Part shown: positions 36,509 through 48,627 of the stretch, one piece after another
Layout of the letters: each line of letters starts with the position of its first letter
Position numbering within the stretch: the stretch's first letter is position 1
Made by a program: the position numbers and the translations under genes
Assembly (NCBI RefSeq): GCF_964019385.1
Contig: NC_088654.1
Coordinates: 7,805,946-7,869,945, forward strand
Origin: Sycon ciliatum
Taxonomy: Eukaryota > Porifera > Calcarea > Leucosolenida > Sycettidae
Reading direction: 5' to 3'
Length of the DNA: 64,000 nucleotides
The notes under the pieces: generated by a model
The model's input: the letters and a program-made list of their open reading frames with translations, nothing else
Told to the model about the DNA's origin: nothing
The model's database searches: none

Positions 36509-39500
36509 TCAGGTAGCAAAGCGAACAGCACGTGCAGGGGGTGGGGCAGCAGCAGCAACCGGCGGGACAATCAGAGAAAGAGCAGAAGCAGCAGCAGCTG
36601 TAACAGGCAGAGCATATGCGGGCTTCAAGCGGTCAATGCTTACCTGGTCGGCCTTGCCCTTGACGTCGACCGTGAAATGCTTGTCAGCACGCTTGAGGAC
36701 ACGGAACGGACCAGTGTACGGTGGTTGGAGCGGCTTGCGGACACTGTCGGTACGGATGTACACAAAGTCGCACGTTGACAGATCCTTCGGCACGTATACT
36801 GGGCGGTTGGACTGGCGAGGGCCAACGGCTGAGGGCCGGATGTTTTGCAATACATCCCGGAGGAACTGAACGTAAACGGGCACCGACGGCATAGATGGCG
36901 GTGGCTGGAAGAACTCAGATGGCAAGCGGAGAGTGGTGCCATAGACCAGCTCCGCGGAACTGCACTGGAACTCCTCGCGCAGGCTAGCGCGAATGCCCAG
37001 CAACACCAGGGGCATCATTGCATTCCAGGCACCAGGATGAGGGTGGCACTTCAGAGCAGCCTTTAGGTGGCGGTGGAAACGCTCGACGAGGCCATTGCAT
37101 TGTGGACGGTAGGAAGTTGTCCGAGTCCGGCAGGTGCCGAGCAGGGCCAACAAGTGGCGGAAAAGCGCGGACTCAAACTGGGCGCCACGATCTGTGGTGA
37201 CGACAGATGGGACGCCGAAGCGGGCAATCCACCCAGCGATGAAAGCGGTGGCAACTGTTTCCGCGGCGGCGTCCTTGATCGGAATGGCCTCTGGCCAGCG
37301 GGTAAAGCGATCCACGCAGGTCAGCAGATAGGTGCAACCACCGGAGGGAGGCAAAGGGCCGACCAAATCAATGTGGATGTGGTCAAAGCGCTCATCGGGT
37401 GGCAGAAACTGGCCAAGCGGAGCCTGGGTGTGGCGGGTCACTTTGCTCAGCTGACAGGAGGGGCAGCAGCGGGTCCATTCCCGGACGTCCTTTTGCATGC
37501 CGGGCCAGACGTAGCGTGCCGAAACCATACGCTGAGTGGCACGAATACCCGGATGTGCAAGGGAGTGCAGGCTGTTGAAGACGGTCTTGCGAAAGGACAA
37601 CGGTACAAACGGGCGGGCAGTGCCGGTCGACATGTCGCACACCACAGGCTGGGTAGCGGAACCGTACGGGATTGGCTGAAGCTTCAGAGACGACTGCGTG
37701 TCTTGCTGAGCGGAGAGTAGCTCGGGATCAGACTGCTGGGCGGCTGCCAGAGCCTGAAAGTCGACAGCGGCCGGCGGCGCGGTTACTGCATCAACAGTGG
37801 CGCGAGACAGAGCGTCAGCAACAACATTGTCAGCCCCACGCAGGAAGCGGAGATCCGTCGTGAATTCAGCCACGTAGGACAGGTGCCGGAGCTCACGAGG
37901 TGAGTGGCTAGTACCAGCAGCTTGCATGGCGAACACTAACGGGCGATGGTCCGTGAGAATGTGGAAGCAGCGGCCTTCCAGGTGATGCCGGAAATGCTTT
38001 ACTGCCAGGTACGCAGCTAGCAATTCTCGACCGAACGTGCTGTAGCGACTCTGAGCTGGTTGCATTCGTTTGGAAAAGAAAGCGAGCGGCTGCCATGCCC
38101 CATCAACAAGCTGTTGAAGGGCCCCGCCAACTCCGACATCTGATGCATCCACAACGAGCTGGAGGGGTGCATCCGGGTTGGGGTGGATGAGCAGCGTTGC
38201 TGCAGCAAGCGCGTCCTTGGCAGCATGGAATGCCGTGACAGCGGCAGTGCCAAGTTTCAGGGGACAGTTCTTCGGACGCTGAGGTCCACCAAGCAGATCC
38301 GTCAGTGGTTGGAGGATGTCGGATGCCTGGGGAATAAAGCGCCGGTAAAAGTTGACCATGCCCAGAAACTCGCGAAGCTGGCGGCGAGATGTTGGAAGGG
38401 AGTACTGAGCCACGCCGTCGACTCTTGCCGGTAGCGGGCTGATGCCCTGGGCGTTAACCAGATGGCCCAGAAACGTCAGGGACGGCTGGCCGAAAACGCA
38501 CTTAGCGGGGTTGATCACCAAACCATGCTGCTGCAGGCGCTCAAACACCAGGCGCAGATGTTGCAGGTGCGTAGCGTGGTCGGAGCTGGCGATTAGGAGG
38601 TCATCGAGGTAGACGTAGCAGAAATCCAGGCCATGCAATACTGAATCGATAAACCGCTGGAATGACTGTGCTGCGTTCCGGAGGCCGAAGGGCATCCTGA
38701 TGAACTCAAATAACCCGAACGGAGTCGTGATGGCAGTCTTGGGAATGTCGGCTGGGGTTACTGGTATCTGGTGATACGCTCTGACCAGATCCAGTTTCGA
38801 AAACACTGTAGCACCATGGAGACTGCTGGTGAAATCCTGAATATGAGGAATCGGATACCGATCCGGTTCGGTGACTTTATTCAGGAGTCGGTAGTCTCCA
38901 CATGGCCTCCAGTCTCCATTGGGTTTAGGAACCATGTGGAGAGGGCTGGACCAGGGCGAGGAGGATGGCCGAATGATGCCCAGGGACAGCATATGCTGGA
39001 ACTCAGCTCTGGCCGTTGCCAGGCGGTCTGGAGCCAGCCGACGAGTGCGGGCATGCAGTGCCGGGCCGGTAGTCACAATATGGTGCTCCACCGAGTGCTT
39101 GACCGGCAGGTCATAACAGCATGGTTTGGTGAGGCTTGGGAACTCGGCAAGCAGGCCGGTGAATGCTGGTGCTGTGGCCACCGGGGCGGAAACCAAGGAG
39201 CAGCTGAGCGATGCGGTTTCGGCAGGAATGCAATTGACCTGGAGGTCAGTGGAGTTGTCACGGATGGTGCGTCCATGAAGGTCGACTTGGAGACTGAACC
39301 GATGGAGGAAATCAGCCCCCAGGATCGGCTCCTTCACTTCAGCAACGACAAATATCCAAGGGAATGTTCGTCTAAGACCAAGGTCAAGGGTCAAACACCT
39401 CTGCCCGAAAGCCGGAATAGCAGAGCCATTAGCAGCACGGAGCTGACACTGACCAGTCGGATCGACGTGGCGGCGGTGTTCAGAAGTGGCTGGCAGCAGG

Positions 39501-39637
39501 CTGACGTCAGCACCGGTATCCACTAGGAAACGGGTTCCGCTGGTGACGTCACGGACATAGAGGCGGCGGGAGGTAGGTGGGCCAGACACAGGAGCCGCTA
39601 CTGGCTGGCCGGGGCATTTCCCGACGACCAGGAGCAC
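36509..39637 (-). CDS. pol: Pol polyprotein of the Ty3/gypsy retrotransposon (PR-RT-RNaseH-IN)
   Basis: 1042 residues counted from the first Met (39637), though translation probably enters by frameshift at about 39622, so the Met need not be used. Domains in order: aspartic protease with DTGAD at residues 40-44; reverse transcriptase with YLDD at 343-346; RNase H beginning near VVDASD (about 495-500) with a TDHRPL motif; integrase with the HHCC zinc finger (His691, His695, Cys724, Cys727) and catalytic Asp757, Asp816 and Glu852. A C-terminal extension of about 190 residues ends Pro/Ala-rich. All catalytic residues named are present and there is no internal stop, so the copy may be active. Pol is in the -1 frame relative to gag. 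Confidence 0.93.
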   Translation of the reverse strand: MLLVVGKCPGQPVAAPVSGPPTSRRLYVRDVTSGTRFLVDTGADVSLLPATSEHRRHVDPTGQCQLRAANGSAIPAFGQRCLTLDLGLRRTFPWIFVVAEVKEPILGADFLHRFSLQVDLHGRTIRDNSTDLQVNCIPAETASLSCSLVSAPVATAPAFTGLLAEFPSLTKPCCYDLPVKHSVEHHIVTTGPALHARTRRLAPDRLATARAEFQHMLSLGIIRPSSSPWSSPLHMVPKPNGDWRPCGDYRLLNKVTEPDRYPIPHIQDFTSSLHGATVFSKLDLVRAYHQIPVTPADIPKTAITTPFGLFEFIRMPFGLRNAAQSFQRFIDSVLHGLDFCYVYLDDLLIASSDHATHLQHLRLVFERLQQHGLVINPAKCVFGQPSLTFLGHLVNAQGISPLPARVDGVAQYSLPTSRRQLREFLGMVNFYRRFIPQASDILQPLTDLLGGPQRPKNCPLKLGTAAVTAFHAAKDALAAATLLIHPNPDAPLQLVVDASDVGVGGALQQLVDGAWQPLAFFSKRMQPAQSRYSTFGRELLAAYLAVKHFRHHLEGRCFHILTDHRPLVFAMQAAGTSHSPRELRHLSYVAEFTTDLRFLRGADNVVADALSRATVDAVTAPPAAVDFQALAAAQQSDPELLSAQQDTQSSLKLQPIPYGSATQPVVCDMSTGTARPFVPLSFRKTVFNSLHSLAHPGIRATQRMVSARYVWPGMQKDVREWTRCCPSCQLSKVTRHTQAPLGQFLPPDERFDHIHIDLVGPLPPSGGCTYLLTCVDRFTRWPEAIPIKDAAAETVATAFIAGWIARFGVPSVVTTDRGAQFESALFRHLLALLGTCRTRTTSYRPQCNGLVERFHRHLKAALKCHPHPGAWNAMMPLVLLGIRASLREEFQCSSAELVYGTTLRLPSEFFQPPPSMPSVPVYVQFLRDVLQNIRPSAVGPRQSNRPVYVPKDLSTCDFVYIRTDSVRKPLQPPYTGPFRVLKRADKHFTVDVKGKADQVSIDRLKPAYALPVTAAAASALSLIVPPVAAAAPPPARAVRFAT

Positions 39638-40482
39638 GGGGCTTCACACCGCCGGGCTTGCACACCAAACTTGCGGTGAAAATGGCATAAACCACTGCTA
39701 TGCGGTGAAACCGAGCGACTGCGGGGTTGGCTGCGGAAGCGAGAGCGGCCGTGCTGCTGTTTCAGCTCGGTTACAGTGGTCGTCAGGGCGGCAACTTGGT
39801 CCCGGAGAGCTGCAATGGCGGCCATTGCCTCTGACTCGCCAGTGTTGCGAACTGCATGTACTGCCGCACTGGGACCAGCTGCCTCCACTATCCTGTCAGC
39901 CATTTCTGCCAGATCCTGCAGCGACAGTGATGCAGGGCAGGATGCTACTATTGACTTGGCCGATCGGGGCAACCGGCTGACAAACAGCTCGCGCAATAGT
40001 TTTTCAGGCATGGCGTTCTCACCTACCAACTGCTGCAGCTTGCGTAAAAGCTGGGTAGGCTTCTTGTCGCCCAGCTCCTCGTCCGAAATCAGCAGGCGCA
40101 AACGCTGCTGTGCTGACATCTGCGTGCGGTGAATCAGACGCTCGCGGAGGGCGTCGTACGGCTGTTGAGCTGGAGGATCCAGGATGATGTCACGCACCTC
40201 TGCCGCATACTCGGGTGTCAGAGATCCCACCACATACTGATATTTGGTCACCTGGCTGGTGATGCGACGGGTGGAAAACAGGGATTCCACCTGTGCGAAC
40301 CAAACCTGGGGGTCAGCAGCCCAGTAAGGTGGCAGCTTGACGTTCAAGCTGACCGCGGCCACCTCACTGTCGCGGGCTGTACCGCCTGCTGCGGAAGTTC
40401 CAGCGCCCGTGATTCTGGACAGCAGTTGGCCACGACCTACGCTGCGGATAGGTGTGCTAGCTGCGGAGTTTGATGTATTCAT
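39598..40482 (-). CDS. gag: Gag of the Ty3/gypsy retrotransposon
   Basis: 294 residues. The body (residues about 45-210) reads as a retrotransposon capsid: [20 protein letters not shown], then helical segments with [19 protein letters not shown] and [10 protein letters not shown]. Residues about 215-240 are a short coiled-coil-like stretch ([19 protein letters not shown]), followed by an Arg/Ser-rich basic region suited to nucleic acid binding. The tail carries CHFHRKFG...RRC...PC, the C/H motif typical of one Ty3/gypsy Gag group in place of a CCHC knuckle. Gag packages the element RNA into particles. The frame stops at 39598, a few codons after a slippery heptamer leading into pol. Confidence 0.9.
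   Translation of the reverse strand: MNTSNSAASTPIRSVGRGQLLSRITGAGTSAAGGTARDSEVAAVSLNVKLPPYWAADPQVWFAQVESLFSTRRITSQVTKYQYVVGSLTPEYAAEVRDIILDPPAQQPYDALRERLIHRTQMSAQQRLRLLISDEELGDKKPTQLLRKLQQLVGENAMPEKLLRELFVSRLPRSAKSIVASCPASLSLQDLAEMADRIVEAAGPSAAVHAVRNTGESEAMAAIAALRDQVAALTTTVTELKQQHGRSRFRSQPRSRSVSPHSSGLCHFHRKFGVQARRCEAPCSWSSGNAPASQ
39616..39622 (-). promoter_or_regulatory. -1 ribosomal frameshift heptamer at the gag-pol overlap
   Basis: On the minus strand the sequence is GGGAAAT, read in the gag frame as (..G) GGA AAT. This fits the X-XXY-YYZ slippery pattern. A one-base slip back gives GGG AAA and continues in the pol frame. It lies about 15 bases before the gag stop. A downstream stimulatory structure was not modelled. 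Confidence 0.75.
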
Positions 40483-40560
40483 ACTGTACCAGTGCTCGTA
40501 AAATACTAAAATTCAATGCTGCGTGCAGACCACTGAGCGATCGCGAGTGATCGAACACTA

Positions 40561-40573
40561 GACGGGGTCACCA
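40561..40573 (-). other. Putative tRNA primer-binding site
   Basis: Two bases inside the 5' LTR, on the minus strand, the sequence TGGTGACCCCGTC begins. It starts with TGG, the complement of a tRNA CCA end, at the position expected of a retrotransposon PBS. The priming tRNA was not identified. Confidence 0.7.
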
Positions 40574-40575
40574 AT

Positions 40576-41036
40576 TGTAGCAGTGCGCTACGTAATTCTA
40601 TACAAAAGTCTGGATTCGTGAATTTAGAACTAACTTCGAACGATTGAATCTGGTGTCATAACTAATGTTACTTTGTAGATTACAGAGAGGACAGAAACAT
40701 TACTGTTCGGCTCACAACCAGAGAGAGAGAGATAATGGAAGCAAGGCAAAAGGCAAGGAGCGGCGAATTCTGCTCGCCTGCTGAATACGGTGTACGGTAC
40801 AACTATACCAAAAGGGAAGGCCAGCGGCGCACTGGAATCTAGTTGTACACAGCTGTAGTACGCATGCAAATAAGGATAATACGGTGCGGAAGTGAACGGC
40901 GCATGCTGATACGGTAAAGCGGTCGTAATACATATATAAGTGTGACCGCGAGACCGGAGAATTTCATGAAGCCAATAATATGAGAATTTCATTGAAACCG
41001 AAGTAAATCAGGTCATGTGACCGAGAATCCGCTACA
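40576..41036 (-). repeat. 5' LTR of the Ty3/gypsy element
   Basis: The 461-bp repeat upstream of gag in the element's reading direction. It has TG...CA ends and a TATATA sequence (about 40931-40936) that could serve as its TATA box. By eye it is identical to the 3' LTR. Confidence 0.93.
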
Positions 41037-41502
41037 AAAGGTCAAACAGGCTAGTAAGTTGTACCCTGCAGGCACGGTGACCAGGTGACTGGTGTACGCA
41101 GGAGCACGTGACCGCTTGTTCAACCATGTTCGATTGGGAATAAAGGAGGAACGCCGCATCGCAGCCTTTTCGGACCAAAACCAGTCGACTCAGCGTCCAA
41201 AAGACTACAACATATGGGCCAATCGCGGTCATCCGTGCTTTTATAAGAACGAAATGGCGCTTTTAGTGACATTTTGCATACAAATCCCCATCTCGTAGGG
41301 CGCAGTCACCCAGTTTCGGTGGAAGTGCGCGAGTTCGATTGGGATTCAAGTAGGAAGGGAGCGTCTCAGCTTCCTCGGACCACGACCATTCGACTCAGCA
41401 CCCCGAAGACTACAACTGGTGAAATTTTAATTTTTGCCTTAACTTCCCCTTTAACCCAGACGACACTCAGCATTCTGTACTCTGTAGACTGTAGAGTGTA
41501 GA

Positions 41503-41549
41503 CTATACACCAGGGAGTCGTAAATTTTTTACGACTCCCTGCTATACAC
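41503..41549. mobile_element. Tiny hairpin with 8-bp duplication, copy 2
   Basis: A 31-bp insert (41511-41541) with 14-bp arms (CAGGGAGTCGTAAA) and a 3-base loop, bordered by CTATACAC on both sides (41503-41510 and 41542-41549). The duplication again fits nTnnnnAn. It shares CAGGGAGT/ACTCCCTG ends with the hairpin at 33.24 kb. Confidence 0.68.
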
Positions 41550-41699
41550 TGACTGTACTAGACTGTGTGACTGGTGACTCGGTGAGTGTCACGTGACTCA
41601 CGTCATGATGTCAAGAACTGTTACTATTTTTTTGAACTTTTTTTCGTGCGGCACGCGCGGTTCGACTCGAGCATGCATGCTACCAGAGAGTACACACAC

Positions 41700-43560
41700 T
41701 GGACGATATCCAAGAGGCTGCAGGCAGTCTGCAGGTCTGCGCTGGACATGAGAGTGGCATTGAGGCAGCCGTTCATGCCATGACGACTGTTTTCGACGAT
41801 GACGACACAGAGGCGCTGTTGATGGCGGATGTTTCCAATGCGTTTAACCGTTTAAACCGCGAAGCACGGTCTTCACAACATCCAGCACCTCTGCCCGGCT
41901 ATGTCTGCTATCGTTATCAATACGTACCGGCACCCTGCCAACCTAATTGTCGGCAGAGCCTGAGGTGATACGGTCCCGTGAAGGTACAACGCAGGGAGAC
42001 CCTATTGCGATGCCACTCTCAGCGCATGCTCTCGGTGTCCTACCCCTGCTGCGGTCTGTGGCGACTGAGGGGACGGTGCAGGCTTGGTTTGCTGATGACT
42101 CAAGTGCTGGTGGAAAGTTCGTGAAGGTACGGGCTTGGTGGGATGCGCTGACCACCAAAGGTCCCTTGTACGGATGCCACCTGGACACGAGTAAATCTGT
42201 CCTCCTCGTCAAACCGGCAGTCCTCGGGCTGGCGCAGGAGCTATTCAGGGACACTGGGGTGACCATTCGTGTGGATGGGTGTCGCTACCTACATGTAGGT
42301 GCTGCAATTGGTACTGCTGAGTTCCTCCAATCCTATGTCGAGGGCAAAGTCGAATCTTGGATAGGCCAGCTAGTCTAACCGTCATTGCGTCGTCTCAACC
42401 GCAGGCTGCCTTCTCAGCATTCACCAGTGACTCGAAACACAAGTGGTCCTTTCTGTGCCGCACCATGTCCAACGCTGCTCAAAGCTTTGGGCCACTGGAG
42501 AGTGCTATCCGGGACAAACTGATCCCTGCGATCACCGGACGTCAGATCTGCGAGGAGGACCGCGCTGTGCTTGCCCTGCCCTGCCGTTACGGGGGCCTTG
42601 GTATCATTGACCCGACCCAGCTGGCCTCTCAGTATCAGTCATCGAAGCAAATCACCAGCACCCTGCAACACAACATCATCCAGCAAGTGATGCCGCTTGG
42701 CGATGCTATCTGTGATGGACAAGCAGCCAAGAAGGCAGTTCAGACGTCAGCTCGCAACGCTCTCCGAACCCACGCTGCCACTGTATGCTCTTCACTGGGT
42801 GCAGACCAACATCGCACAGTTGAGCTTGCAGCGGAGAAGGGAGCCTCAGGGTGGTTGACATGCCGACCCCTGAAACGCCATGGCTTTGCTATGGCGAAGG
42901 CGGAGTTTCGGGATGGTTTACATCTCCGCTACAACTGGAGACTACCGCACATGCCGTCTGCGTGCTCTTGTGGGAGCCAGTTCACCATCGCCCATGCCTC
43001 GAGCTGTCCAACGGGTGGGTACCCCAGTATTCGCCACAATGAAATTCGAGATGTGACAGCTGGCCTTCTGAAGAGAGTAGCTACCAATGTCTCCGTTGAG
43101 CCGCACCTCGAGCCTCTGTCGGGTGAGCAGCTGTCTCTTCGCACTGCCATTCGTGCCGATGCTGCCAGATTGGACGTGGCCGCTAACGGGATATGGGGAG
43201 GACGATTTGAACGCACATAAATTTATTGATGTCAGGGTTTTCAACCCATTTGCGCCCTCAAATCGCTCCTCCTCCGTCTCCGCAGCCTACACCCGCCATG
43301 AGAAGGCAAAGAAGCGTTCGTACGAACAGCGCTTGCGTGATGTAGAGCATGCCTCGTTTGTCCCGGCCGTGTTCTCTACGACGGCGGCATGAGCAAGTGT
43401 GCGTCAGCTCTGTACAAGAGAATTGCTGTGTTGCTTGCAGAGAAGACCGGTGAGCCCTACTCCCTCACCATGGCGTTCATCCGGTGTCGTCTTAGCGTAG
43501 CGCTAATACGGGCCAGTGTAATGTGTGTGCGTGGTAGCCGATCCATTTTTCTGCCCATGC
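41700..43560 (+). pseudogene. Decayed reverse-transcriptase retroelement
   Basis: Reverse-transcriptase phrases appear in order but in changing frames: [18 protein letters not shown] (41807 on), EGTTQGDPIAM (about 41983), QAWFADDSS with the FADD box (about 42080), KGPLYGCHLDTSKSVLLVK and a long C-terminal part to about 43540, including a CSCGSQFTIAHASSC zinc-like region, RHNEIRDVTAGLL and a DVRVFNPFAPSN block. At least three frame changes and one stop near 41962 show it is broken. The C-terminal pattern matches a reverse-transcriptase family common in cnidarian genomes, which I recognise but cannot name exactly. The start was not found. Confidence 0.75.
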
Positions 43561-43729
43561 TCCTGTCGCGTCATCTGCAGCTGTGGTCGCTGCGGACGCA
43601 TCCATTATGGCTGACTGAATATTGTCATATAGACTGTTTTCACAGCCATACTAGCTCATTTTCACTACTTATTATTTGCCATGGCGGCCCCCGTAAGTCC
43701 AAATACCTGGCCGGGCAGGGTTGGGCCTT

Positions 43730-45080
43730 TTTTCTTTTTCTTTCGCGAAACCGGGAAAACCCCAAATCGCAGCCATGTCGCACCCCACGCAACTGCCGCA
43801 ACTGGGCCATCGCAGGCCATCGCAGAAGTTGAGCTTGGCTCAACTTTTGCGATGAATCCCGCTTAAAGGGGAAGTATACCCTAAAATCAAATTTTCACCA
43901 GTTGTAGTCTTCGGGGTGCTGAGTCGATTGGTCTTGGTCCGAGGAAGCTGAGACGCTCCCTTCCTACTTGAATCCCAATCGAACTCGCGCACTTCCACCG
44001 AAACTGGGTGACTGCGCCCTACTAGATGGGGATTTGTATGCAAAATGTCACTAAAAGCGCCATTTCGTTCTTATAAAAGCACGGATGACCGCGATTGGCC
44101 CATATGTTGTACTCTTTTGGACGCTGAGTCGACTGGTTTTGGTCCGAAAAGGCTGCGATGCAGCGTTCCTCCTTTATTCCCAATCGAACATGGTTGAACA
44201 AGTGGTCACGTGCTCCTGCGTACACCAGTCACCTGGTCACCGTGCCTGCAGGGTACAACTTACTAGCCTGTTTGACCTTTTTTGGGTGCAGTCCTGTCAC
44301 TCGAGTTGAACCTTGGTGTGAAAGTTGTCGCCTGCTGGCGCGGTGACCAGGTGATTTGGGCAACCAGGACCACGTGACCGCTTCTTCAACCATGTTCGAT
44401 TGGGAATAAAGGAGGAACGCTGCATCGCAGCCTTTTCGGACCAAAACCAGTCGACTCAGCGTCCAAAAGAGTACAACATATGGGCCAATCGCGGTCATCC
44501 GTGCTTTTATAAGAACGAAATGGCGCTTTTAGTGACATTTTGCATACAAATCCCCATCTAGTAGGGCGCAGTCACCCAGTTTCGGTGGAAGTGCGCGAGT
44601 TCGATTGGGATTCAAGTAGGAAGGGAGCGTCGCAGCTTCCTCGGACCAAGACCATTCGACTCGGCACCCCGAAGACTACAACTGGTGAAAATTTGATTTT
44701 AGGGTATACTTCCCCTTTAAAGCGGGATTCACTGAAGCTTTTTTGCGATGCGACACGCGATGCGACGTGATCTGCGACGGATGCGTGCGATGCGAACTCG
44801 CGAAATACCATTCACAGAAGAAGTCAGCGATGCGACAACATCTTGCTGATTTGGCTACGTCACCATGATATTCGCGCGGTTTGATACAACTTGTACACAT
44901 TTATAGGCAACTCTTGAACCTTTGTACAACTTTGCTGTAGAAAAGGTCAAATCGTACGCCAAATGATAATCGCTTGTCGCATCGCATCGCATCGCAACAA
45001 TGCAAAAGTTGCGTGGGGTGCGACATGGCTGCAATTTGGGGTTTTCCCGGTTTCGCGCCTGTCGCATCGCGTGTCGCATC
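43730..45080. repeat. Outer fold-back repeat surrounding TTAA-element copy 2
   Basis: The sequences 43742-43800 and about 45010-45062 are inverted copies (both include GAAACCGGGAAAACCCC and a GTCGCACCCCACGCAAC block). Near the centre the flanks also pair: GAATCCCGC on the left and GCGGGATTC on the right of the TTAA element. The right arm has many GCGATGCGA-type short repeats. It looks like an older palindromic element that received the TTAA element at its centre. Confidence 0.6.
43867..44716. mobile_element. Palindromic TTAA-target element, copy 2, uninterrupted
   Basis: 850 bp made of two inverted arms of about 415 bp meeting near 44280, with the same AGGGGAAGT ends and TTAA on both sides (43863-43866 and 44717-44720). 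It is the uninterrupted relative of the copy at 35.4-41.45 kb and shows the empty site of the LTR element at 44272-44290. Confidence 0.88.
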
Positions 45081-45841
45081 TTCTACAAAACTGTCTGAAA
45101 AACTCAGAGCAGGAACTACTACTTGTAATACTTCCACTCCACAGTCTCCAGTTCCACTTCCACTCTTGGTATATTTTACATGTCCCAAAATTGATCCCGC
45201 GTCTGGCCTACAGGACATACATTATTAAATCAGTTGGAGATGCTTGGGACGAGAAAAGAAGTACATCTCTGCGATCTGTGGAGTCGGACTCGGAGATGAT
45301 CGATGTGCAGCCAAGAGTACATAAAATAATGAACCTCTTGATGCAGCTAGCTGGTGCGTGACAGTCGTGACTGCCTGGCGTGATTCTCGACATGGCAACA
45401 CCGGCCGTAGATCTACCGTGGAGTCTACGAGTACGAACACGAACAGCATGCAGTATCTACGGGGTATGGATACGGGACCCCGCCAAACGGTTATGGAGGG
45501 ATGGTGAGGCGCGAAAACGCCCATATTGGCCCTTTGAGTGTGAGCTCATGTACCATATCGTGCACGAAAGGCACGGTTTTGTCATGATCAGACTGATGAT
45601 ACGGAGTGTTGCAAAACTTGCACAAGGCAACACGAGTAGTACAAATGTGCTCGCACAGCTGCGGTCACATTCGCGTTACATGCTGGAGGCGCGAGGGATT
45701 TGAATCGGACCACCAGTATTGCCATACTGGGTCAGACAAAACGCGCAACCTTGGCATGTCCAGGTTCACTTTTGCTTTGTACTTGTAGTCGACTTGACGT
45801 GTGCAGGAGAAAGAATTTGCAGGTCCTGTAGAACCACAGTG
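45081..45841. other. Upstream region of the NPC2-like gene
   Basis: Unique-looking sequence between the fold-back repeat and the NPC2 start. A stretch at 45225-45361 (SVGDAWDEKRSTSLRSVESD in one frame) could be an exon but has no supporting partner. A splice acceptor candidate stands at about 45807. Confidence 0.4.
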
Positions 45842-46351
45842 ATGAGGTCTGTGGCGTTTGCTCTCTTCCTTGCTGGCCTGTCCCAGGCGTGGGCGGCAAC
45901 GAGCTTGGACATCAAATTCAAGCCTTGCCCCAGCTCTGCAACTATTCACTCGGTGAATGTCGACCCGTGTGTTCAGTTTCCTTGCCCACTCAAGCCCAAC
46001 ACCTTCTACAATGTCACCATCAACGTCACGGTCGGTGAAGATGTCACTTCTGGCGACGTGTCGCTGTCCGCCGTTTTCCACGGTGTTCGCCTGCCGTATC
46101 CCGGCTTCAGTCAGATTCATATGTGCAAGGAATTGTCTGGCGCTGAGTGTCCGTTGAAAAAAGGACAGACGGTTATCTACAAATCGGTGATGTCCATCCC
46201 CAAGAACACGCCGCTTATAATTCTACCTAAGGAGATTCCCTTCAGATGGTCGGTGAAGGACAAGTCAGACAACGAAATTCTCTGCTTCGACTCGCTCATC
46301 GGCGTGGATAAGAGTGGCGTAGAGATCAGAAGGCCCATCATTGCAGTGTAG
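45842..46351 (+). CDS. NPC2: NPC2-like secreted sterol-binding protein (ML domain)
   Basis: 169 residues in one exon. The start is the ATG at 45842, chosen because it begins a clear signal peptide (MRSVAFALFLAGLSQAWA) cleaved near residue 18. The mature part has the six ML/NPC2 cysteines in the right order: KPCP, DPC and FPC four residues later, MCK and AEC, and ILCFD. NPC2-type phrases also match: NVTINVTVGEDV, VFHGVRLPYPG, the lysine-rich KKGQTVIYKSVMSIPKNTP and the RWSVKDKSDNEILCF strand. NPC2 binds cholesterol in lysosomes and hands it to NPC1; in invertebrates ML proteins also bind other lipids. A possible 3' splice site at about 45807-45808 suggests an intron in the 5' UTR. Upstream in-frame codons lack a signal sequence and are probably not used. 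A (TC)n tract lies about 800 bases downstream. Confidence 0.88.
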   Translation: MRSVAFALFLAGLSQAWAATSLDIKFKPCPSSATIHSVNVDPCVQFPCPLKPNTFYNVTINVTVGEDVTSGDVSLSAVFHGVRLPYPGFSQIHMCKELSGAECPLKKGQTVIYKSVMSIPKNTPLIILPKEIPFRWSVKDKSDNEILCFDSLIGVDKSGVEIRRPIIAV

Positions 46352-48022
<1,671 letters not shown>

Positions 48023-48627
48023 AATTTGATAACCGCAATCAGTAATACAAGCTGGATCGACATTTGTGTACACTGTATTCATGTATTGTAAAACTGTGGA
48101 GACAATGTGCAATAAAACGATGAAAATGTAAAGAAATTGTGTAGAGAAAGAAAGGGATTCAAACAAGTTTTCGTACAACACTCTTCAGGAATCTTCGTTG
48201 TACTAAAGGACACTGAAAACAAAATTGAACTATTATAGAAAATCTAAGTTAGAGAAATAACACTAAGAACAGCAGTGAAATTTACAAGTGTGAATTTTGC
48301 AAGTTTAGTGTTAGTACACACATTCGTTATTGCTCTCGCTTTCATTGTTAAAATTCACACTTGTAAATTTCACTGCTGTTGTTCTTAGTGTTATTTCTCT
48401 AACTTAGATTTTCTATAATAGATCAATTTTGTTTTCAGTGTCCTTTAGTACAACGAAGATTCCTGATGAGTGTTGTACGAAAACTTGTTTGAATCCCTTT
48501 CTTTCTCTACACAATTTCTTCACATTTTCATCGTTTTATTGCACATTGTCTCCACAGTTTTACAATACATGAATACAGTGTACACAAATGTCGATCCAGC
48601 TTGTATTACTGATTGCGGTTATCAAAT
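48023..48627. repeat. Large fold-back repeat, arms about 278 bp
   Basis: The arms 48023-48299 and 48349-48627 are near-exact inverted copies around a 49-base spacer; only scattered differences are visible, such as an inserted base near 48383. No coding capacity or clear target duplication was found. An AT-rich 3'-UTR-like flank precedes it. Confidence 0.88.

Larger units (their letters stand above)
35863..41036 (-). mobile_element. Full-length Ty3/gypsy LTR retrotransposon
   Basis: 5174 bp, with 461-bp LTRs at both ends that show no difference I could see by eye, each starting TGTAGC and ending GCTACA. It is read on the minus strand in the order LTR, PBS, gag, pol, LTR. Gag and pol are open, with all catalytic residues seen. 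The 4-bp sequence AAAG flanks both ends (35859-35862 and 41037-41040) and occurs once in the uninterrupted relative of the host sequence at about 44.28 kb, so it is the target duplication. Pol order PR-RT-RNaseH-IN makes it Ty3/gypsy; the Gag tail fits the clade with a C-x2-H...C motif. No env-like frame was seen. It appears recently inserted. Confidence 0.95.
35412..41450. mobile_element. Palindromic TTAA-target element, copy 1, split by the retrotransposon
   Basis: Two inverted arms, 35412-35862 and 41041-41450, total about 861 bp once the LTR element is removed. The ends are AGGGGAAGT and its complement, flanked on both sides by TTAA (35408-35411 and 41451-41454). The TTAA duplication and AGGGG ends fit Kolobok-like or piggyBac-like non-autonomous elements. 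No transposase is seen. Confidence 0.85.

Noticed and set aside
38771..39526. A 251-codon plus-strand frame
   Set aside because: It is the shadow of the pol gene on the opposite strand, which carries all recognisable domains.
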